Source: Mycobacterium sp. 1164966.3
Lineage (GTDB): Bacteria; Actinomycetota; Actinomycetes; Mycobacteriales; Mycobacteriaceae
Assembly (NCBI RefSeq): GCF_001665395.1
Contig: NZ_LZSG01000049.1
Span: forward strand, 42,517-106,516
DNA: 64,000 nucleotides
Reading direction: 5' to 3'
This document shows positions 17,165-26,737 of the stretch, in pieces (position 1 is the stretch's first letter; each line of letters opens with the position of its first letter). The position numbers and the translations under genes were made by a program. The notes below the pieces were generated by a model. It did no database searches and had not been told where the DNA came from. It was given only the letters and a program-made list of their open reading frames with translations.

Positions 17165-18811
17165 GTGGCGATGGCCGGTTACCGGTGGACACTCGTTGGT
17201 CTGACGGCGACGCTGACGGCAGCTTTCACGATGACCGCGTGTTCCGGCGGCGCCTCCGATCACATCGACTACGTGGTCGACGGCTCGCTGATCACCTATA
17301 ACACCAACACCGTCGTCGGTGCGGCCACGGCAGGGGCACAGGCATTCGCCCGCACCCTCACCGGCTTCAGTTATCACGGCCCCGACGGGCAAGTCGTCGC
17401 CGACCACGACTTCGGCACCGTCTCGGTCGTGGGTGGCGCGCCGCTGGTGCTCGACTATCAGATCGCCGACAACGCCGTCTACTCCGATGGCAAGCCGGTG
17501 ACCTGCGACGACCTGGTGCTGACCTGGGCGGCCCAATCCGGCAAGTTCCCCGCCTTCGAAGCCGCCACGGAGGCCGGCTACGTCGACATCGCCAACATCG
17601 AGTGCATTCCCGGGCAGAAGAAGGCCCGCGTGTCGTTCATCCCGGACCGCAGCGTCGTCGACTACGCCCAGCTGTTCACCGCGACCTCGATGATGCCGTC
17701 GCACATCATCGCCGACCAGCTGAAGATCGACGTGACGGCGGCGCTGCTGGGCAACAAAATTCAGCTGGTCAACGAGATCGCCAAGCTGTGGAACACCATC
17801 TGGGACCTCAAGCCCGGCCTCGACCTCAAGCGTTTCCCGTCGTCGGGCCCGTACAAGATCGAATCCGTCCCGGACGCCGGCACGGTGGTGCTGACGGCCA
17901 ACGACCGCTGGTGGGGACCCAAAGCGGTCACCAAGCGGATCACCGTGCGGTCGCAGGGAGCCGACATCCAGGACCGGGTCAACCACCGGAATGTGGACGT
18001 GGTCGACGTCGCGGCCGGTTCGTCGGGATCGCTGGCCACCCCGGACAACTACGAGCGCAGCGATTCGCCCTCGGCCGGCATTGAGCAGCTGATCTTCGCG
18101 CTGCAGGGACCGCTTGCGCTGGCTCGTGAGCGCCGCGCGCTGGCCCTGTGCACGCCGCGCGACGTGATCGCCAGGGACGCCGGGGTGCCGATCGCCAACT
18201 CGCGCCTGGCCCCGGTTTCCGACGACGCCATCGGCCAGGCCGACGGCACCGCGCAGGCCGGCCAATTCAGCAAGGCGGATCCGGTTGCGGCTCGCAATGC
18301 GCTCAATGGCGCGCCGCTGACCGTGCGGATCGGCTATCAGGGGCCCAACGCGCGATTGGCGGCGTCCGTCGGCGCGATCGTCAAGTCGTGTGCCGCCGCC
18401 GGCATCACCGTGACCGGGGTCACCGTCGACTCGCCGGGCCCGCGGGCCCTGCGGGACGGGAAGGTCGACGTGCTGCTGGCCAGCACCGGCGGAGCCACCG
18501 GCAGCGGATCCAGCGGATCTTCGGCGATCGACGCCTACACCCTGCACAGCGGCAACGGCAACAACCTGTCCGGCTATGCCAACCCCCAGATCGACGGCAA
18601 TATCAACGCGCTGGCGGTGTCCGCCGACCCGGCCGAGCGGGTCAGGCTGCTGACCGAGAGCGCGCCGATCCTGTGGGGCGACATGCCGACGTTGCCGCTG
18701 TACCGCCAGCAGCGCACGCTGTTGATGTCGAAGAAGATGTATGCGGTGAGCAAGAATCCGACCCGCTGGGGTGCGGGCTGGAACATGGACAGATGGGCCC
18801 TGATGCAGTGA
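17165..18811 (+). CDS. Family 5 extracellular solute-binding lipoprotein
   Basis: A 548-residue lipoprotein of the peptide/nickel-binding SBP family 5. A signal peptide ends in the lipobox TMTAC (Cys26 if the GTG at 17165 is used, Cys24 from the ATG at 17171). The mature part has the family features YSDGKPVTCDDLVLTW, KRFPSSGPYKI and ANDRWWG. It should bind an oligopeptide or similar ligand outside the membrane. No permease or ATPase gene is adjacent, so its transporter is elsewhere. The place between secF and apt matches Rv2585c. Its stop overlaps the apt start as GTGA, so the two are coupled. Confidence 0.93.
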   Translation: MAMAGYRWTLVGLTATLTAAFTMTACSGGASDHIDYVVDGSLITYNTNTVVGAATAGAQAFARTLTGFSYHGPDGQVVADHDFGTVSVVGGAPLVLDYQIADNAVYSDGKPVTCDDLVLTWAAQSGKFPAFEAATEAGYVDIANIECIPGQKKARVSFIPDRSVVDYAQLFTATSMMPSHIIADQLKIDVTAALLGNKIQLVNEIAKLWNTIWDLKPGLDLKRFPSSGPYKIESVPDAGTVVLTANDRWWGPKAVTKRITVRSQGADIQDRVNHRNVDVVDVAAGSSGSLATPDNYERSDSPSAGIEQLIFALQGPLALARERRALALCTPRDVIARDAGVPIANSRLAPVSDDAIGQADGTAQAGQFSKADPVAARNALNGAPLTVRIGYQGPNARLAASVGAIVKSCAAAGITVTGVTVDSPGPRALRDGKVDVLLASTGGATGSGSSGSSAIDAYTLHSGNGNNLSGYANPQIDGNINALAVSADPAERVRLLTESAPILWGDMPTLPLYRQQRTLLMSKKMYAVSKNPTRWGAGWNMDRWALMQ

Positions 18812-19344
18812 CGAGCGGCAGCGATCCGGTGGCGCAGGTGATCGCCTCGCTGACCCGCGACGTCGCCGACTTTCCGCAGCCCGGCGTGCAGTTCAAGGAC
18901 CTCACCCCGCTATTCGTCGACCGCGACGGCATGGCTGCGGTAATTGACGCGCTGGCCGCCATCGCCGCGGAAGCTGACTTGGTCGCCGGCATCGAATCCC
19001 GCGGATCACTGGTGGCGGCGGCCACCGCCGCCCGGCTCGGCACCGGCATACTTTCCATCCGCAAGAGCGGCAAGCTACCGCCGCCGGTGCTCAGCGAGCA
19101 CTACACCAGGGAGTACGGCGACGCCGCGATGGAGATCCCTGCTGACGGCCTCGACCTGCAGGGCCGCACCATCGTGATCATCGACGACGTGTTGGCTACC
19201 GGCGGCACATTGGGCGCGGCGCGGCGCTTGCTCGAGCGCATCGGGGTGAACGTGCTCGGGGCCGCGGTGCTCGTCGAACTTTCGGCGCTGGGTGGCCGGG
19301 ACGTACTCGCGCCCATGCGCGTGCACAGCTTGAGCATCGCCTAG
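18808..19344 (+). CDS. apt: Adenine phosphoribosyltransferase
   Basis: A 178-residue enzyme that salvages adenine: adenine plus PRPP gives AMP and pyrophosphate. The PRPP-binding motif VIIDDVLATGGT lies at about 123-134. The N-terminal FPQPGVQFKDLTPLF and the IESRGSLVAAATAARLG loop are typical of Apt. The GTG at 18808 overlaps the stop of the lipoprotein gene. It precedes relA by 154 bp, an arrangement common in actinobacteria that places purine salvage beside (p)ppGpp metabolism. Confidence 0.95.
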   Translation: MTSGSDPVAQVIASLTRDVADFPQPGVQFKDLTPLFVDRDGMAAVIDALAAIAAEADLVAGIESRGSLVAAATAARLGTGILSIRKSGKLPPPVLSEHYTREYGDAAMEIPADGLDLQGRTIVIIDDVLATGGTLGAARRLLERIGVNVLGAAVLVELSALGGRDVLAPMRVHSLSIA

Positions 19345-19498
19345 GCAGCGTGTCTGACCGTCACCGCCGAGATCGACGCTGGCGCGGCATCTACTCGGAC
19401 TTTTCAACGCTGCCGTCGATCTCGGATACTCGAGTGGCGCGGGGGCATGAGGTTCAGCGATATCCTCGAAGGGCGAAGCGACTTTCGGAGGGTTTGAC

Positions 19499-21898
19499 GT
19501 GGCGGACGATCAGAGCACGGCACAAGCCGTTGCTGCGCCGCCCGCGGAACCTGCCGACGAAGCGGTTGTGGAGCCCGTCACCGAAACGCCCGAAACACCC
19601 GAAACGCCCGAGCCGCCGGTAGAGACGCTTAAAACCACCAGCAGCGCGTCGCGGCGCGTACGGGCCCGGCTCGCCCGGCGGATGACGGCCCGCAGCGGCG
19701 CCATCAACCCCGTCCTCGAGCCGCTGGTGGCGGTGCACCGGGAGATCTACCCCAAGGCCAACCTGTCGCTGCTGCAGCGGGCCTTCGAGGTCGCCGACCA
19801 GCGGCACGCCACCCAGTTGCGCCATTCCGGCGATCCCTACATCACCCACCCCCTGGCCGTCGCCAACATCCTTGCCGAGTTGGGCATGGACACCACCACA
19901 CTGGTTGCCGCGCTGCTGCACGACACCGTCGAGGACACCGGGTACACGCTCGAGGCTTTGAGCGAGGAATTCGGCGAAGAGGTGGGCCATCTCGTCGACG
20001 GCGTGACCAAGCTGGATCGCGTCGTGCTGGGCAGCGCCGCCGAGGGTGAGACCATCCGCAAGATGATCACCGCGATGGCCCGCGATCCGCGGGTGCTGGT
20101 GATCAAGGTGGCCGACCGGCTGCACAACATGCGCACCATGCGCTTCCTGCCGCCGGAGAAGCAGGCACGTAAGGCCCGCGAAACTCTGGAAGTCATTGCG
20201 CCCCTGGCCCATCGCCTGGGTATGGCCAGCGTCAAGTGGGAGCTGGAGGATCTCTCGTTCGCGATCCTGCATCCCAAGAAGTACGAGGAGATCGTGCGGC
20301 TGGTCGCCGGGCGCGCCCCGTCCCGCGACACCTACCTGGCCAAGGTGCGCACCGAGATCGTCAACACCCTCAATGCCTCGAAAATCAAGGCGACGGTGGA
20401 GGGGCGGCCGAAGCACTACTGGTCGATCTATCAGAAGATGATCGTCAAGGGCCGCGACTTCGACGACATCCACGACCTGGTCGGCATCCGTATTCTGTGC
20501 GACGAGATCCGGGACTGTTATGCCGCTGTGGGCGTGGTGCATTCGCTGTGGCAACCGATGGCCGGACGGTTCAAGGACTACATCGCCCAGCCTCGATACG
20601 GGGTCTACCAGTCGCTGCACACCACGGTCGTCGGGCCGGAGGGCAAACCGCTGGAGGTGCAGATCCGTACCCGCGACATGCACCGCACCGCCGAATACGG
20701 TATCGCCGCGCACTGGCGCTACAAGGAAGCCAAGGGCCGCAACGGCGTTCCGCATCCGCATGCCGCCGCCGAGATCGACGACATGGCCTGGATGCGTCAG
20801 CTGCTCGACTGGCAGCGGGAGGCCGCAGACCCTGGCGAGTTCCTGGAGTCGTTGCGTTACGACCTTGCGGTGCAAGAGATTTTCGTGTTCACCCCCAAGG
20901 GTGACGTCATCACACTGCCCAACGGGTCCACACCGGTGGACTTCGCCTACGCCGTGCACACCGAGGTCGGCCACCGCTGCATCGGCGCCAGGGTCAACGG
21001 TCGGCTGGTGGCCCTGGAACGCAAGCTGGAAAACGGGGAAGTCGTAGAGGTTTTCACGTCCAAGGCACCCAACGCCGGGCCGTCGCGGGACTGGCAGCAG
21101 TTCGTGGTGTCGCCGCGGGCCAAGACGAAGATCCGGCAGTGGTTCGCCAAGGAGCGGCGCGAGGAGGCGCTGGAGGCCGGCAAGGAAGTCATGGCCCGCG
21201 AGGTACGCCGCGGCGGACTTCCGTTGCAGCGCTTGGTTAATGCCGAATCCATGGGAGCTGTCGCCCGGGAGCTGCACTACACCGACGTGTCGGCGCTTTA
21301 CACCGCGATAGGCGAAGGGCACGTGTCGGCGCGCCATGTCGCGCAGCGCCTGCTGGCCGAGCTCGGCGGTATCGACCAGGCCGAAGAGGAACTGGCCGAA
21401 AGGTCCACGCCGGCAACCATGCTGCGCCGCCCGCGCAGCAACGAGGACGTGGGTGTTTCGGTGCCCGGTGCGCCCGGCGTGCTGACCAAGCTGGCCAAGT
21501 GCTGCACACCGGTGCCCGGCGACCAGATCATGGGGTTCGTCACCCGCGGCGGCGGCGTCAGCGTGCACCGCACCGACTGCACCAACGCCGCGTCGTTGCA
21601 GCAGCAGGCCGAGCGGATCATCGAGGTGCTGTGGGCGCCGTCGCCGTCGTCGGTGTTTCTGGTGGCGATTCAGGTGGAGGCACTGGACCGGCACCGCCTG
21701 CTCTCGGACGTGACCCGCGTGCTGGCCGACGAGAAGGTAAACATCCTGTCCGCCTCCGTGACTACTTCCGGTGACCGGGTGGCGATCAGCCGGTTCACCT
21801 TCGAGATGGGTGACCCGAAGCATCTCGGGCACCTGCTCAACGTCGTCCGGAACGTGGAAGGCGTCTACGACGTCTACCGGGTCACGTCGGCGGCCTAG
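19499..21898 (+). CDS. relA: Bifunctional (p)ppGpp synthetase/hydrolase Rel
   Basis: The 799-residue enzyme of the stringent response makes and degrades (p)ppGpp. The order is: a disordered, Thr/Pro-rich N-terminus (1-60), an HD hydrolase domain with HDTVEDTGY (141-149), a synthetase domain (about 250-400) with RDFDDIHDLVGIRIL and YQSLHTTVVGP, a TGS domain (about 459-520), and a C-terminal ACT domain (about 719-799). Both catalytic centres look intact. GTG at 19499 is preceded by GGAGGG. The N-terminal ETPETPETPEPP repeat is longer than in many relatives. It converges with the kinase gene that follows. Confidence 0.96.
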   Translation: MADDQSTAQAVAAPPAEPADEAVVEPVTETPETPETPEPPVETLKTTSSASRRVRARLARRMTARSGAINPVLEPLVAVHREIYPKANLSLLQRAFEVADQRHATQLRHSGDPYITHPLAVANILAELGMDTTTLVAALLHDTVEDTGYTLEALSEEFGEEVGHLVDGVTKLDRVVLGSAAEGETIRKMITAMARDPRVLVIKVADRLHNMRTMRFLPPEKQARKARETLEVIAPLAHRLGMASVKWELEDLSFAILHPKKYEEIVRLVAGRAPSRDTYLAKVRTEIVNTLNASKIKATVEGRPKHYWSIYQKMIVKGRDFDDIHDLVGIRILCDEIRDCYAAVGVVHSLWQPMAGRFKDYIAQPRYGVYQSLHTTVVGPEGKPLEVQIRTRDMHRTAEYGIAAHWRYKEAKGRNGVPHPHAAAEIDDMAWMRQLLDWQREAADPGEFLESLRYDLAVQEIFVFTPKGDVITLPNGSTPVDFAYAVHTEVGHRCIGARVNGRLVALERKLENGEVVEVFTSKAPNAGPSRDWQQFVVSPRAKTKIRQWFAKERREEALEAGKEVMAREVRRGGLPLQRLVNAESMGAVARELHYTDVSALYTAIGEGHVSARHVAQRLLAELGGIDQAEEELAERSTPATMLRRPRSNEDVGVSVPGAPGVLTKLAKCCTPVPGDQIMGFVTRGGGVSVHRTDCTNAASLQQQAERIIEVLWAPSPSSVFLVAIQVEALDRHRLLSDVTRVLADEKVNILSASVTTSGDRVAISRFTFEMGDPKHLGHLLNVVRNVEGVYDVYRVTSAA

Positions 21899-21935
21899 CG
21901 TCTTGGCTTGGCTTTGCGCCGACTCTGCGCTGACG

Positions 21936-21970
21936 GCGCCGAAACTGCGCTCAGAGCGCCGTATCGGCGC
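21936..21970. terminator. Nested hairpin between convergent relA and kinase genes
   Basis: An outer 7-bp stem (GCGCCGA 21936-21942 with TCGGCGC 21964-21970) encloses an inner 5-bp stem (21947-21951 with 21955-21959). It lies 37 bp after the relA stop and 43 bp beyond the kinase stop, so it could end both transcripts. Confidence 0.55.
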
Positions 21971-22012
21971 TTAGGCTAGCCCTCAACGCAGGCTCGATCC
22001 GCCGGTCGGTCG

Positions 22013-23713
22013 TCATTCCATGCGCACCGACTTGATCGTTACCGGCGTGACCGCGACTCCGTCCTCACGGCCTCCGACAACGCCGGCCTTGGCGACGTTG
22101 TCGATGGTCGTCAGGCCCGTCGGGTCGATCCTGCCGAAAACCGTGTACTGCGGAGGCAGCTGGGAGTCGCGATACACCAGGAGGAACTGGCTGCCGTTGG
22201 TGTTCGGCTCGGTGTTCCAGATGGCCAGCGTCCCGCGCGGGTACAGCACCGGCTGGTGTAGCGCCGGATCGCCGGATTCGTACTGGTTGGTGGGGTATTC
22301 GTCGTTGAAGTGGTAGCCGGGGCCGCCGGTGCCGTCGCTGTTAGGGGCACCGCATTGGAGGGTGCCCAGCGTAGACGAATTGGTCAGCCGGAGGCATTTC
22401 GTGCCGTCGTAGAAACCTTGCTGCGCCAGGCTGATGAAGCTGTTCACCGTGCACGGTGACTTGCCGTTGTCGAGGCTCAAGCTGATGTCACCCTGGTCGG
22501 TCACCATGTTGACGTTGACCTCGACCGGGGTGGTGGGCACCTTGCCTGATCGCGGCGGCTTGGCTGGCTTGCTGTCCGGGCTAGGCGCCGGCGGGTACTG
22601 GCAGTTGGCACCCAGATCACTGGGGGGGTTGAACGGCGGCAACGGCGGCACGCGCGACGCCGGCGCGGCTGAAGCTGCGGTCGTTGTCGTCGATCCCGTG
22701 GCGGGCGCGGCATTGTCGCTGTGCCTCGTGAGTCCGGCGACCAAAGCGACCACCGCAACCACCACCAGGCTCGGCCCGGCGACCAGGCCGGTGATCAGCA
22801 GCGCGGACCTTCGCTTCGCTGCGGCGGCCGAAACGGGCTTCGGCGGGGTGTGCTGGTCAAGTGTTCGCGGTGCCGGCCCGCTGGGCATGCCTGCGCCGTC
22901 CAGTGCCGCTCTTGCCGCGCGGGCGAGTTCCGGTGCGGTCTGGTACCGCTGAGCGGGGTTCTTGGCCATGCCCCGGGTGATCACCTGGTCGAACGCCGGC
23001 GGTATGCCCGGCGCCATGGGCGAAGGTCGGGGCGGCGCGGTGTCCAGGTGACCGCGGAGTTGCTCTTCGATGCTGCTGCCCGGGTAGGGACGGTGCCCGG
23101 TCAGGCACTCGTACAGCACGCAGGCCAGCGAATACACGTCGGCGCGCAGATCCGTGGTGCCCCAAAAGCGTTCGGGCGCCATGTAATCCATCGTCCCCAT
23201 GGTCTCGCCGCTGTGCGTGAGCGAGGTGTCGGTTGCGGCGCGCGCGATCCCGAAGTCGATGAGATATACGAAATCGCGCGCATTGGCGACCAGGATGTTG
23301 GACGGTTTGACGTCGCGGTGCACCAGGCCCGCGCGGTGGGCGCTATCCAGTGCACCCGCTACCTGTTCAACCACCGCGACGGCCTGCGAAGGGCTTAGCC
23401 GCCCACCTTTCTCGGCAATGTAGGTGGCCAGATCGCGACCCTCGATCAACCGCATGTCGACGTAGAGTTGGCCGTCGATCTCGCCGTAACCATGGATGGG
23501 CACGATGTTCGGGTCGTTGAGACTTGCGGCCGTACGTGCCTCGCGCCGGAAGCGTTGCTGGAACTCGCGGTCCTCGGCCAGATGCTGGGGGAGCACCTTG
23601 AGAGCCACTACCCGGCCGGTGGTGGTGTCATAGGCGCGGAAGACCTGTCCCATACCGCCGCGGCCCAGCACTCCCTGCAATCGGTATCTCCCGAATGAGC
23701 CTGGCGTCGCCAC
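22013..23713 (-). CDS. Transmembrane Ser/Thr protein kinase with C-terminal cyclophilin domain
   Basis: A 566-residue protein in three parts. Residues 1-270 are a full Hanks-type kinase: glycine loop LGRGGMGQVF (16-25), Lys39, Glu58, catalytic HRD with Asp134, Asn139, DFG (153-155) and APE (179-181). A membrane helix spans about 304-328. A Thr/Ala/Pro linker then leads to a cyclophilin domain (about 401-566) with FYDGTKC, GTGGPGY, GSQFLLVYRD and YTVFGRI. The catalytic Arg is kept (Arg442), although His before it is Leu. The predicted topology puts the kinase inside and the isomerase outside. The outer domain closely resembles the product of the neighbouring ppiB gene. M. tuberculosis has no kinase at this place. 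ATG at 23713 fits the kinase N-terminus. Confidence 0.93.
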   Translation of the reverse strand: MATPGSFGRYRLQGVLGRGGMGQVFRAYDTTTGRVVALKVLPQHLAEDREFQQRFRREARTAASLNDPNIVPIHGYGEIDGQLYVDMRLIEGRDLATYIAEKGGRLSPSQAVAVVEQVAGALDSAHRAGLVHRDVKPSNILVANARDFVYLIDFGIARAATDTSLTHSGETMGTMDYMAPERFWGTTDLRADVYSLACVLYECLTGHRPYPGSSIEEQLRGHLDTAPPRPSPMAPGIPPAFDQVITRGMAKNPAQRYQTAPELARAARAALDGAGMPSGPAPRTLDQHTPPKPVSAAAAKRRSALLITGLVAGPSLVVVAVVALVAGLTRHSDNAAPATGSTTTTAASAAPASRVPPLPPFNPPSDLGANCQYPPAPSPDSKPAKPPRSGKVPTTPVEVNVNMVTDQGDISLSLDNGKSPCTVNSFISLAQQGFYDGTKCLRLTNSSTLGTLQCGAPNSDGTGGPGYHFNDEYPTNQYESGDPALHQPVLYPRGTLAIWNTEPNTNGSQFLLVYRDSQLPPQYTVFGRIDPTGLTTIDNVAKAGVVGGREDGVAVTPVTIKSVRME

Positions 23714-23778
23714 TCAACGACCTTAAGCTGTCCGGCGCGGCGGGCCGGTGTGGCCCGCTGGGTCGTCAATAACTGCGT

Positions 23779-24651
23779 CTAGTCGAGCTTGACCGACTGG
23801 ATGATCACCTCGGTGGCCGGCGCTCCGTCTTCACCGCCGTCGGCGACGCCGCCCTTGGCGATCTTGTCCAAGGTGGCCAGCCCGTCGTCTTGGATCTTTC
23901 CGAAGACGGTGTAGTCGGGCGGCAGCACCGAATCCCGGTACACCAAGAAGAACTGGCTGCCGTTGTCGTGCTGATCGCGGCTGTGGGCCATGGCCAGGGT
24001 GCCGCGCGGATAGAGCGCGGGCTGCTGCAACTTGGGGTCGTTGGGCGGATATTGGTTGGTCGGGTACTCGTTTTCGAACTGATAGCCCGGGCCGCCGGTG
24101 CCGTCGCCCTTCGGGTCGCCGCATTGCAGCACCGCCAGGGCGGGGGAGGTGGTCAGCCGGTGGCATTTGGTGCCGTCGAAGAAGCCCTGGCCGACCAGAC
24201 TGGAGAAACTGTTGACAGTGCAAGGTGATTCGGAACTGAGCAGCAGTAGACCGATTTTGCCCTGATTGGTCACCATGCTGACGCTCGTAGGCGTGGCCTC
24301 GGTTGGCAGTTTGCCGGTCTTCGGAAGCTTGACCGGTTTCGGGGACTTGTCCTGCGAGGGCGGGTACTGACAGTTGGCGCCCAGGTCGGCCGGCGCCTTG
24401 TTCGACGGCAACGGCGGAGCCATCGGCTTGCTCGGCGCCGCGCTGGTGGTCGTCGTCGCGGCCGCAGTGTTTTTGTGGTCTTTCTTGTTGACCACCACGA
24501 CGACGACTATCGCCGCGATCACGGCCACCGCGGCGACCGCGGCACCGATGATCGTCAGCTGGCGGCGCCTCTTGGCTTGCTTGGCACGGCGTTCCAGCTG
24601 CCGTTCGAGTTTGCGTTTGGCGGTCGCGCGTCGCTGTTGGTTCGTCGGCAC
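23779..24651 (-). CDS. ppiB: Membrane-anchored cyclophilin-type peptidyl-prolyl isomerase
   Basis: A protein of about 290 residues that catalyses cis-trans isomerisation of prolyl bonds. A highly basic N-terminus (RRATAKRKLERQLERRAKQAKRRR region) precedes one membrane helix (LTIIGAAVAAVAVIAAIVVVVVV). A Pro/Lys-rich linker beginning at LGANCQYPPS follows, then the cyclophilin domain with FFDGTKCHRL, QCGDPKGDGTGGPGY and GSQFFLVYRD. The domain should face outwards. GTG at 24651 (VPTNQQRRAT) is chosen because M. tuberculosis PpiB carries the same basic segment right after its N-terminus. The frame is open to 24756, but that would run past the start of the divergent hydrolase gene. The kinase gene next to it carries a paralogous domain. 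Confidence 0.92.
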   Translation of the reverse strand: MPTNQQRRATAKRKLERQLERRAKQAKRRRQLTIIGAAVAAVAVIAAIVVVVVVNKKDHKNTAAATTTTSAAPSKPMAPPLPSNKAPADLGANCQYPPSQDKSPKPVKLPKTGKLPTEATPTSVSMVTNQGKIGLLLLSSESPCTVNSFSSLVGQGFFDGTKCHRLTTSPALAVLQCGDPKGDGTGGPGYQFENEYPTNQYPPNDPKLQQPALYPRGTLAMAHSRDQHDNGSQFFLVYRDSVLPPDYTVFGKIQDDGLATLDKIAKGGVADGGEDGAPATEVIIQSVKLD

Positions 24652-24715
24652 GGCCGATATCTTTCCATGTAGGCCTGTTCCGTCGCCGGGGGCGGGGGAT
24701 GGGAAACTGGAAAGC

Positions 24716-25384
24716 GTGTTGATCACCGGATTTCCTGCCGGGTGGCTGGCCTGCAACTGCTATGTGCTGGCTGAACGGCCGGGAACGGACGCCATCATCG
24801 TGGATCCCGGACAGCGGGCGATGGGCCAGTTGCGGCGCATTCTCGACGAGAACCGGCTCACCCCGGCCGCGGTGCTGCTGACGCACGGGCATATCGACCA
24901 CATGTGGTCTGCCCAAAAGGTGTCCGACACGTTCGGCTGCCCCACCTACATTCATCCCGAGGACCGGTTCATGCTGAGCGACCCCATCTACGGCTTCGGC
25001 CCCAGGATGGCCCAGCTGGTCGCCGGCGCGTTCTTCAGTGAGCCCAAACAGGTCGTCGAGCTGGACCGCGACGGCGACAAGATCGACCTGGGCACGGTGT
25101 CCGTCAACGTCGACCACACCCCCGGGCACACGCGTGGATCGGTGTGCTTCCGGCTTCTGCAGGCGGCCGAGACCGGAGCAGACGTCGTGTTCTCCGGCGA
25201 CACCTTGTTCGAGCGTTCCATCGGCCGCACCGACCTGTTCGGCGGCAGCGGCCGCGACCTCTACAACTCCATCGTCAAAAAACTGTTGGTGCTCGACGAC
25301 CAGACCGTGGTACTACCCGGGCATGGCAACGCCACCACTATCGGCGCCGAGCGGCGCCTCAACCCCTTCCTCGAAGGCCTCTAG
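24716..25384 (+). CDS. Metallo-beta-lactamase-fold hydrolase (glyoxalase II-like)
   Basis: A 222-residue metallo-hydrolase. The zinc motif THGHIDH (His57, His59, Asp61, His62) is followed by later ligands in DHTPGHTRGSVCF, FSGDTLF and LPGHGNATT. This is the pattern of glyoxalase II and related thioesterases. The GTG at 24716 follows GGAAAG at a fitting distance, and the frame upstream runs into ppiB on the other strand. It lies 3 bp before hisS, as Rv2581c does in M. tuberculosis. The actual thioester substrate is not known. Confidence 0.92.
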   Translation: MLITGFPAGWLACNCYVLAERPGTDAIIVDPGQRAMGQLRRILDENRLTPAAVLLTHGHIDHMWSAQKVSDTFGCPTYIHPEDRFMLSDPIYGFGPRMAQLVAGAFFSEPKQVVELDRDGDKIDLGTVSVNVDHTPGHTRGSVCFRLLQAAETGADVVFSGDTLFERSIGRTDLFGGSGRDLYNSIVKKLLVLDDQTVVLPGHGNATTIGAERRLNPFLEGL

Positions 25385-25387
25385 CCG

Positions 25388-26653
25388 GTGACGCAAGCTT
25401 TCTCGGCACCGAAGGGGGTACCGGACTACGTCCCGCCGGACTCGGCGCAGTTCGTCGCGGTGCGCGACGGCCTTCTGGATGCCGCAAGACGGGCCGGTTA
25501 CGGCTACATCGAGCTGCCGATATTCGAGGACACCGCGCTGTTCGCCCGCGGCGTAGGCGAATCCACCGACGTGGTGTCCAAGGAGATGTACACCTTCGCC
25601 GACCGCGGCGACCGCTCGGTAACCCTGCGGCCGGAAGGCACCGCCGGGGTAGTGCGCGCGGTGATCGAGAACGGCCTCGACCGCGGCACACTGCCCGTCA
25701 AGCTGCGTTATTCGGGCCCGTTCTTCCGTTACGAGCGCCCGCAGGCCGGCCGCTACCGCCAGTTGCAGCAGGTCGGGGTCGAGGCGATCGGCGTCGACGA
25801 CCCGGCACTGGACGCCGAGGTGATCGCCGTCGCCGACGACGGGTTTCGGTCGTTGGGCCTCGACGGGTTCCGGTTGGAGATCACCTCGCTGGGCGACGAC
25901 ACGTGCCGCCCGCAATACCGAGAGTTGTTGCAGGACTACTTGTTTGGGCTCGATCTCGACGAGGACACCCGGCGACGCGCAGAGCTCAACCCGCTGCGGG
26001 TGCTCGACGACAAGCGGCCCGAGGTGCGCGCGCTGACGGCCGATGCGCCGGTGCTGCTGGACCACCTCTCCGACGAGGCCAAGCAGCACTTCGACAGCGT
26101 GCTCGCCCACCTGGACGCTTTCGGGATCCCATACGTCATCAACCCGCGGATGGTGCGCGGCCTGGACTACTACACCAAAACCACCTTCGAATTCGTGCAC
26201 GACGGCCTGGGTGCGCAATCCGGCATCGGCGGCGGCGGCCGCTACGACGGGCTGATGCGTCAGCTCGGCGGACAGGACTTGTCGGGCATCGGATTTGGCA
26301 TCGGCGTCGATCGGACCGTGCTCGCCCTGCGCGCCGAAGGCAAGAGCGTGGGGGAGGTGTCCCGGTGCGACGTGTTCGCCGTGCCGTTGAGCGACGCGGC
26401 CAAACTGCGGCTGGCAGTGCTGGCTCGGGAGCTGCGGCGTTCCGGCGTCCGTGTCGACCTTGCGTATGGTGACCGTGGGCTCAAGGGCGCGATGCGCGCC
26501 GCCGACCGTTCAGGTGCCCGTATCGCGCTGGTCGCCGGCGACCGTGACCTCGAAGCCGGCACAGTCGGGGTGAAGGACCTTGCGACCGGCGACCAGGTGT
26601 CGGTGCCGTTGGATTCTGTTGTCGCCGAGGTGGTTTCGCGGCTGGGAAGCTAG
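25388..26653 (+). CDS. hisS: Histidyl-tRNA synthetase
   Basis: A 421-residue class II synthetase that charges tRNA-His. Motif 2 (RYSGPFFRYERPQAGRYRQ region), the histidine-specific VRGLDYYTKTTFE and GIGGGGRYDGL, and motif 3 (GIGFGIGVDRTV) are all present. The C-terminal anticodon-binding domain runs from about 330. The GTG at 25388 lies 3 bp after the upstream hydrolase stop, so the two genes are one transcript. M. tuberculosis has dhaA after hisS; here an unrelated accessory block follows. Confidence 0.97.
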   Translation: MTQAFSAPKGVPDYVPPDSAQFVAVRDGLLDAARRAGYGYIELPIFEDTALFARGVGESTDVVSKEMYTFADRGDRSVTLRPEGTAGVVRAVIENGLDRGTLPVKLRYSGPFFRYERPQAGRYRQLQQVGVEAIGVDDPALDAEVIAVADDGFRSLGLDGFRLEITSLGDDTCRPQYRELLQDYLFGLDLDEDTRRRAELNPLRVLDDKRPEVRALTADAPVLLDHLSDEAKQHFDSVLAHLDAFGIPYVINPRMVRGLDYYTKTTFEFVHDGLGAQSGIGGGGRYDGLMRQLGGQDLSGIGFGIGVDRTVLALRAEGKSVGEVSRCDVFAVPLSDAAKLRLAVLARELRRSGVRVDLAYGDRGLKGAMRAADRSGARIALVAGDRDLEAGTVGVKDLATGDQVSVPLDSVVAEVVSRLGS

Positions 26654-26737
26654 GCGCGCCCGAATTCGCTTCTGGCACTTCGCACCGGGAATCCTCGGCG
26701 GGTGCTATCGAATATCCTGCCGTGCGATCATGACGGA

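Noticed and set aside
19454..21832. 792-codon open frame on the minus strand opposite relA
   Set aside because: It lies entirely antisense to an unmistakable relA, has low-complexity Gln/His/Gly-rich translation and no domain. Long antisense frames are expected in GC-rich genes.
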